This document shows, in pieces, positions 59,505-64,000 of a stretch of 64,000 bases of DNA (the stretch's first letter is position 1; the number at the start of each line of letters is the position of its first letter). The stretch is from the NCBI RefSeq assembly GCF_031501865.1, contig NZ_JARRCW010000001.1, positions 1,125,001 through 1,189,000 of the forward strand. The letters run 5' to 3'. Origin of the DNA: Pseudovibrio sp. M1P-2-3 (GTDB taxonomy: Bacteria; Pseudomonadota; Alphaproteobacteria; Rhizobiales; Stappiaceae). Position numbers and translations under genes: made by a program. The notes beneath the pieces are model-generated. The model was not told where the DNA came from. It saw only the letters and a program-made list of their open reading frames with translations, and made no database searches.

Positions 59505-60210
59505 TTAAATGTTTAGTCCTGTGAGGAGATGGTCTGGCTGTTTTATGAACCGACTGGGCTCTTTTGTCCATTGTTTGGTGATGTACTCAAAGGGCGTTTG
59601 TCCTCTGAGAGCCTTGAGGCGCTTGGCAAAGTTATAAGCCTGTATGAACGTTTCCAGATGAGTGCGTAGTTCGCTGTGTGTCTGATAATAATAACGCCGG
59701 ACAGTGGTCTCTTTGAGGGAGCGGTTCATGCGTTCGACCTGACCATTCGTCCAGGGGCGAGCTGGTTTTGGGCGCAGGCCAGAACAAAGCCATGGCAGCG
59801 AAATGGCTGGCCAGTAGCGAGCATATGCGTAATGTCCTTAGCGTTCCAGCTGTCACCTTTGGGATCGGTGAAATGGGTGCCGTTGTCTGTCAGAACGGTG
59901 TGGATTTTATAGGGAACCACCTTGATGAGGCTGCGTAGAAAATTGCCCGCAACCCGTCTGGTCGCTTTTCATGCAGCTGCACAAAGGTAAAATTAGATGT
60001 GCGATCAATTGCCACAAATAGATACAGTTTGCCTTCTGCAGTTCGTACTTCCGCGATGTCGATGTGAAAATAGCCGATCGGATAAGCTTTGAAACGTTTC
60101 TTCACCTTATCCTTATCTGGAGCTGGAAGACGCGAGATTCCGTGACGCTGGAACAAGCGGTGTAAGGAGGACCGACTCAGATGTGGGATTTCATCCGGTA
60201 ATTCCCCCGT
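59505..60210 (-). pseudogene. IS481-family transposase, frameshifted
   Basis: Pieces in three frames assemble to an IS481-like DDE protein: LSRSSLHRLFQRHGISRLPA, FKAYPIGYFHIDIAEVRTAE (catalytic Asp), VPYKIHTVLTDNGTHFTDPK (Asp), GQVERMNRSLKE (Glu), PFEYITKQWTKEPSRF. Frameshifts near 59945 and 59770 break it, and its N-terminus is absent. Non-functional. Confidence 0.8.
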
Positions 60211-60248
60211 AAATTGATCGAGTTTAGAAGTAGGGATAGTATTGCCTC

Positions 60249-60929
60249 ATATTGAGGACTGATTTTATGAAGAAATCTCGTTTATGTGACGCACAGAGCT
60301 TTTATAAATGGCGGGCGAAATACGGTGGTCTGGATACTCCAATGATTTCGCAGATGAAGTCTACGCAAGACGAAATTCGCCGGTTTAAAAAGATGTCTGC
60401 CGAACTGTCTTTGCAAAATGAGCTTTTGAAGGAGGCTCTGGCAAAAAACTGAAGCCATCTCAGCGCAAGGAGATGGCTGTGGTTTTTATATCTACGTAAC
60501 CTCAAAGGTTTTGGCTGGAACCATAAGCGTGTCTATCGCATAGTCGGGGAGTTGGAGCTGAAACCGGGCAAGCGCCTGAAACGAGCAAAGCCTGAAAAGC
60601 TGACGACACCCTCCGGTCTTAATCAGGCGTGGTAGATGGATTTCATGTCAGACTAATTGGAAGACATCAGACGGGCGCGTACCCTCAATATTCTGGATGA
60701 CTTTAACCGGGAAGGGTTGTGTATTGAAGTTGACTTTTCTCTCCCCGCGCTCAAGGTGATGCGCGCGTTGACGCAGGTAATTGAATGGCGGAGCAAACCA
60801 CTTGTGATCCGTGTCGATAATGGTCTGGCAAACATCAGTGAAACTCTGTTGTCATGGGATAAATCGGAAGGGATCCAGATCTGCCAAATTCAACTAGGAA
60901 AGCTGGTTCAAAATGGACTTACCCCGTAA
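60249..60929 (+). pseudogene. IS3-family element (IS407-like group), decayed orfA/orfB
   Basis: orfA end: QSFYKWRAKYGGLDTPMISQ and LSLQNELLKEALAKN. orfB remnants: [53 protein letters not shown]. Multiple stops and shifts (for example TAG near 60633 and TAA near 60655) and no ends. It directly follows the IS481 scrap. Confidence 0.75.
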
Positions 60930-60985
60930 AAGTGGAGAGGTTTTTGGGCAGCCGCGCTGCCCAAACTTGAGTGGCTAAACTAAAC

Positions 60986-61633
60986 TTACTTGCTATTGCG
61001 GATAAAATCGGAAACCAGCTGTGCTGCGTTGTTTAAGTTACCATTTAATGTAGCTTCAGACCGACCTCTGGGAGCAAAATCATGATTACCATCTTCTACA
61101 AAAGCAAGCTCAATAGTTTTAGGAAGTGATATGGACGTAAGTTCTTCCTTGTTTCCAAATTGGTCCCGTTCCCCTTGAAGAATTAGCATTGGTCGTTTTA
61201 CTTGTTCAAGTGTTGGTAAACGCCAATGTTCGATTTCAGACTTACCTACAGGGTGAAATGGATACCCCAAACAGCAGACGCCTGTTACGCGTTTTGGAAG
61301 AGAGTTTGCGCTTGCTAACATGGCGGCAATGCGAGAGCCCATTGACTTCCCACCAATAACAATTGGACCATCGACGTCTTCTAGCAGAGCTTGTAAGATT
61401 TTTTGGTATTCACCTATTAATTTGTCCGCGCGAGGGGGGGGCGATTTTTTTCCTGAGATCCGACGCTTGGCCATGTATTTAAACTCGAAGCGTGCAACGT
61501 TGACCCCCAGTTTAGTCAAGGCCAACGTTATGCGTTCCATGAAAGGTGAGTCCATAGGCGCACCAGCACCATGAGCAAAAAGGAAAGTTCCCTGTGCTTC
61601 GTTTTCGGCTTTATTTAAAATATAGTTTTCCAT
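60986..61633 (-). CDS. Alpha/beta hydrolase (KANL3/Tex30-like)
   Basis: 215 residues. GTFLFAHGAGAPMDSPF start (oxyanion His-Gly), nucleophile in VIGGKSMGSRIA (G-x-S-x-G), and a late Asp and His in GERDQFGN and DGNHDFAPR. Members cleave unknown ester substrates. It is separated by 96 bp from the solute-binding gene in the same orientation. Start ATG at 61633. Confidence 0.87.
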   Translation of the reverse strand: MENYILNKAENEAQGTFLFAHGAGAPMDSPFMERITLALTKLGVNVARFEFKYMAKRRISGKKSPPPRADKLIGEYQKILQALLEDVDGPIVIGGKSMGSRIAAMLASANSLPKRVTGVCCLGYPFHPVGKSEIEHWRLPTLEQVKRPMLILQGERDQFGNKEELTSISLPKTIELAFVEDGNHDFAPRGRSEATLNGNLNNAAQLVSDFIRNSK

Positions 61634-61729
61634 AGCGAATGCCTATAGTGAACAGTTTGGAGGCAGTGAAGCCTCCTTTTTGAGTATTGCTGTATTATTT
61701 CCGATAATATTGACTGGAGATTTGCTCTA

Positions 61730-62617
61730 TTAGAAGTAGCTGATTGGAAAGTACCGGAGATACAGCTCGCTAAGGCGCCCGTTACTTTGGAGGCGGTCAA
61801 GTGCCAAGTCTATATTTTCCTTGATGGTTTGGTCCGAGGGTCTGACTGCGACAGACATCTTCTCTCCAAAATATAGAGGGTCCAGCCAAGGTCCGCCAGA
61901 GAATTGGCAACACTTGAGGGCGCTGTTGCTATCCAACCAAAAAGAAAGGCGTACAGCATCACCAAAGTGCGCATCAACCTGACCTTTTACCAATGAGGCC
62001 CTAGCTTCGGCAGGTAAGTTGAAACTAATCCTCTCAACGTCAGGAAAAAAACGCTCCAGAAAAGCTTCATGCCGGGAGTTCTTAACAACGGAAACCTTTG
62101 AACCCTTTACTTGTTCAGGCAATGGATCGAAGTTTGAGCCTATAGGTATGATAAAAACTCCAGGGAAGCGCATATAAGATTTTGAATATAATAGTTTATC
62201 GAGCCTGTTAGGAGTTTGTGATATCCCGGCAATAATCGCATCCCCTTCTCGGCCTTCAAGTGCTGGAAGCAGCTGGGAGAAGGGCTTGATCTGGAGGCTA
62301 CAGGCGATTTCCATTTCCTCACAGATAGCTCGTGCCAAATCAACATTGAATCCCATCAGCCGTCCCTCACCATCCCTAAAAGAGAATGGAGGAAAGTCGT
62401 CTGTGGTCAGGAACCTAATTTTATCTGGTACTTTGGCTGGAGTTTCAAAAAAATTGGAAGGTGGGGAGAATAAGGGAATATTCTGTGTTACCCAATTATT
62501 ACCATCACTTTTTTGTCCGCTATATTTCTGAGCTACAGCATTCCCTATGCCAATTATTGATAATTGTAAAAACAGGCAGACAGTAAATAATTGGGCGTAT
62601 ACACTGGGGCGTGTCAT
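61730..62617 (-). CDS. Periplasmic solute-binding protein, family 3 type
   Basis: 295 residues with a Sec signal peptide (MTRPSVYAQLFTVCLFLQ, hydrophobic core, then NAVAQ). The SBP_bac_3 fold is shown by FLTTDDFPPFSFRDGEGRLMGFNVDLARAI, IAGISQTPNRLDKLLYSKSY and the end NGRLSELYLRYF. No ABC permease or ATPase genes follow; such orphan binding proteins can serve sensing or be recruited by distant transporters. Divergent from the GT2 gene. Confidence 0.88.
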   Translation of the reverse strand: MTRPSVYAQLFTVCLFLQLSIIGIGNAVAQKYSGQKSDGNNWVTQNIPLFSPPSNFFETPAKVPDKIRFLTTDDFPPFSFRDGEGRLMGFNVDLARAICEEMEIACSLQIKPFSQLLPALEGREGDAIIAGISQTPNRLDKLLYSKSYMRFPGVFIIPIGSNFDPLPEQVKGSKVSVVKNSRHEAFLERFFPDVERISFNLPAEARASLVKGQVDAHFGDAVRLSFWLDSNSALKCCQFSGGPWLDPLYFGEKMSVAVRPSDQTIKENIDLALDRLQSNGRLSELYLRYFPISYF

Positions 62618-62750
62618 TGCAATCTTTCAGTCTATTTACTCAGATAACGTAAGAAATGGTCAGTGTGTGATCAATCTAGAAGAATTTATAGCGCGCAAAT
62701 TACTCGATATTTCTTAATATATCGAGGTTCGCAAGGGGAGTGGCCGAGAA
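62618..62750. promoter_or_regulatory. Divergent spacer between solute-binding and GT2 genes
   Basis: 133 bp. AGGGGAG at 62735-62741 is the likely ribosome-binding site of the GT2 gene. It also contains an ATATTTCTTAATATAT dyad near 62706-62721. Confidence 0.5.
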
Positions 62751-64000
62751 ATGGATCTGCTCACAGAATTTTCTGACCATTCTTCGAGGGCCAAACCTCA
62801 AGAAGATGTGGAGATAAATCATGTCTATATCGAATTGACATTGAAATCGGGAATTCGGTTTGCTTCCTTTGGAACTTTGGAGGTCAAGCCTGAAAGTTGT
62901 TTGAAATCCAACCCATTCCAAATACAAGGCATCCTTTTTGTTCCCGCCCTGACTAAAGACGGGGAAAGAGTTGTCGTAATCTCTCCTCAAATACATCAGC
63001 TTGATAATGTCATTGAACTGTTAAGTGCATACCCCTTACTCAAGGCTAAAACAGTTCTGGTTACTAGAAATTACTTTGAACGGCTTATTCTAACTGGAAC
63101 AGGCGTTGTTGGCTTGGTGTCTCGGAAGCCGGAGATATCAGCTTTCCAAGGGCTGACTGCAGAGCAAAAATTATTCTTTGCTGGTGTGCCACTTGCTTAT
63201 TTTGTAGGGAACATTGTCACTTGGAGCATCCTGTTCCTTTCAGTATTCACCGCCATAAAACTAATAGCTATTTCAATAGGCCTTATGAGATTGTATGCAA
63301 CTTTGGAGGTTCCAAAGTTTACAGGTCACTCTTCTCAAATTGATGAGTGGCCTACCTATACAGTGCTGGTACCACTCTTTAATGAACCTCAAATTTGCAA
63401 GCAGTTAACCGATGCTATGAGAGCTCTCGACTATCCTAAGAAAAAGCTGGAACTTTATTTTCTCGTGGAGGAGGAGGATCATGATACCCAGCTGGCTCTG
63501 GATGCAAACAAAGCCAGTTATATGAGTATTTTTGTTGTTCCAAAGGGCTCTCCGCAAACCAAACCCCGCGCATTGCAAACGGTCTTGCGGAAATGCCAAG
63601 GCGAGTTTCTAACAGTCTATGATGCAGAGGACCGCCCCGAACCAGATCAACTTAAAAAATCAGTGGGTGCTTTTAGAAGGTTACCAGAGGATTATGCCTG
63701 CCTGCAGGCTTCTTTATGCATAGATCACGCTCAAAAGGGCTGGCTACTTAGACAATTCGCTTTTGAGTATGCCGGTTTGTTTGATGTCATGTTGCCGTGG
63801 TTAGCCCGTTGGCAGGTGTTTTTGCCCTTGGGGGGGACTTCAAACCATTTCAAGCGTTCTGCCTTGCAAAAGGTTGGAGGATGGGATCCGTTTAACGTCA
63901 CTGAGGATGCAGATTTGGCGGTCAGACTCATGCGCAACAGGTATAAAATTGGGGTCCTAAAGAGCACTACTTATGAAGAAGCTCCCACAACACTGAAAGC
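62751..64000 (+). CDS. GT2 family glycosyltransferase, membrane-anchored, 3' end outside window
   Basis: Open frame of 416 codons to the right edge. N-terminal region (residues about 60-130) has the style of a GspE_N-type domain (VVVISPQIHQLDNVIELLSA…), followed by a hydrophobic segment (LAYFVGNIVTWSILFLSVF, about 155-175) and a GT2 catalytic domain: YTVLVPLFNEPQICKQL, DxD-like VYDAEDRPEP, and NVTEDADLAVRL. The QxxRW motif would lie beyond the edge. Such GspE_N-plus-GT2 proteins (XagB/ExoU-like) make exopolysaccharide or holdfast-like polymers. Start ATG at 62751 with AGGGGAG 10 bases upstream. Confidence 0.85.
   Translation, partial: MDLLTEFSDHSSRAKPQEDVEINHVYIELTLKSGIRFASFGTLEVKPESCLKSNPFQIQGILFVPALTKDGERVVVISPQIHQLDNVIELLSAYPLLKAKTVLVTRNYFERLILTGTGVVGLVSRKPEISAFQGLTAEQKLFFAGVPLAYFVGNIVTWSILFLSVFTAIKLIAISIGLMRLYATLEVPKFTGHSSQIDEWPTYTVLVPLFNEPQICKQLTDAMRALDYPKKKLELYFLVEEEDHDTQLALDANKASYMSIFVVPKGSPQTKPRALQTVLRKCQGEFLTVYDAEDRPEPDQLKKSVGAFRRLPEDYACLQASLCIDHAQKGWLLRQFAFEYAGLFDVMLPWLARWQVFLPLGGTSNHFKRSALQKVGGWDPFNVTEDADLAVRLMRNRYKIGVLKSTTYEEAPTTLK

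Noticed and set aside
62700-62996. 98-residue minus-strand frame at the right end
   Set aside because: Antisense to the start of the GT2 gene, whose plus-strand frame is open from 62751 to the edge.

Overview
The window looks like a mobile, accessory part of an alphaproteobacterial replicon. Codon usage, IS types and gene families fit a marine or host-associated genus with moderate GC, such as Pseudovibrio or its relatives; this is an inference, because no rRNA or other phylogenetic marker is present. No tRNA, rRNA or CRISPR array was seen.

Layout. (1) 1-2.5 kb: a tyrosine recombinase running in from the left edge, facing a second, nonsense-broken recombinase with two small partner genes. 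(2) 2.5-6.4 kb: gene-poor sequence, then an IS3 scrap and the istA 3' end plus istB of an IS21-type element, with istB split by an IS630-type element. (3) 6.6-19.1 kb, minus strand: a 4160-residue repeat protein with N-terminal RTX-like repeats and cadherin/VCBS-like modules. (4) 20-27.7 kb: an IS5-family element, then a small biosynthetic locus consisting of a Bcr/CflA-type efflux pump divergent from an A-T-TE NRPS-like synthetase, a FOXRED2-like flavoprotein, and the start of a third gene cut by an IS21 end. (5) 27.7-32 kb: the 5' part of an IS21 istA, an IS5 end, a GC-rich foreign scrap (topB 3' end plus a small ORF), a heme-receptor plug scrap, and a second IS630 copy. (6) 32.1-48.3 kb, minus strand: a second giant protein of 5375 residues with 21 near-identical 93-residue repeats and three BspA-like (DUF285) blocks. 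(7) 49-52.4 kb: an IS3 element abutting a 5'-truncated IS5 copy that is split by a third IS630 copy. (8) 52.4-60.9 kb: IS110, IS30, IS481 and IS3 scraps around a LysR-flanked stress-type cluster (NAD(P)-binding protein, EamA exporter, small membrane protein, YcaC-like hydrolase, pirin-like protein). (9) 61-64 kb: an alpha/beta hydrolase, a periplasmic solute-binding protein and a GT2 glycosyltransferase running off the right edge.

How it fits together. The two giant proteins are paralogues: both have RTX-like repeats first, then the same short post-RTX module, then cadherin-like arrays, and near-identical C-termini ending in DII. They are most likely type I secreted surface adhesins, but no secretion genes lie in the window. 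Between them sits the small-molecule locus, which encodes synthesis, oxidation and export. Two halves of an IS21-type element, sharing a 49-bp direct repeat, bracket the 24.7 kb that holds adhesin 1 and this locus. That arrangement suggests past movement or rearrangement of the block. The long internal repeats and the three nearly identical IS630 copies make the region prone to rearrangement and to assembly error.
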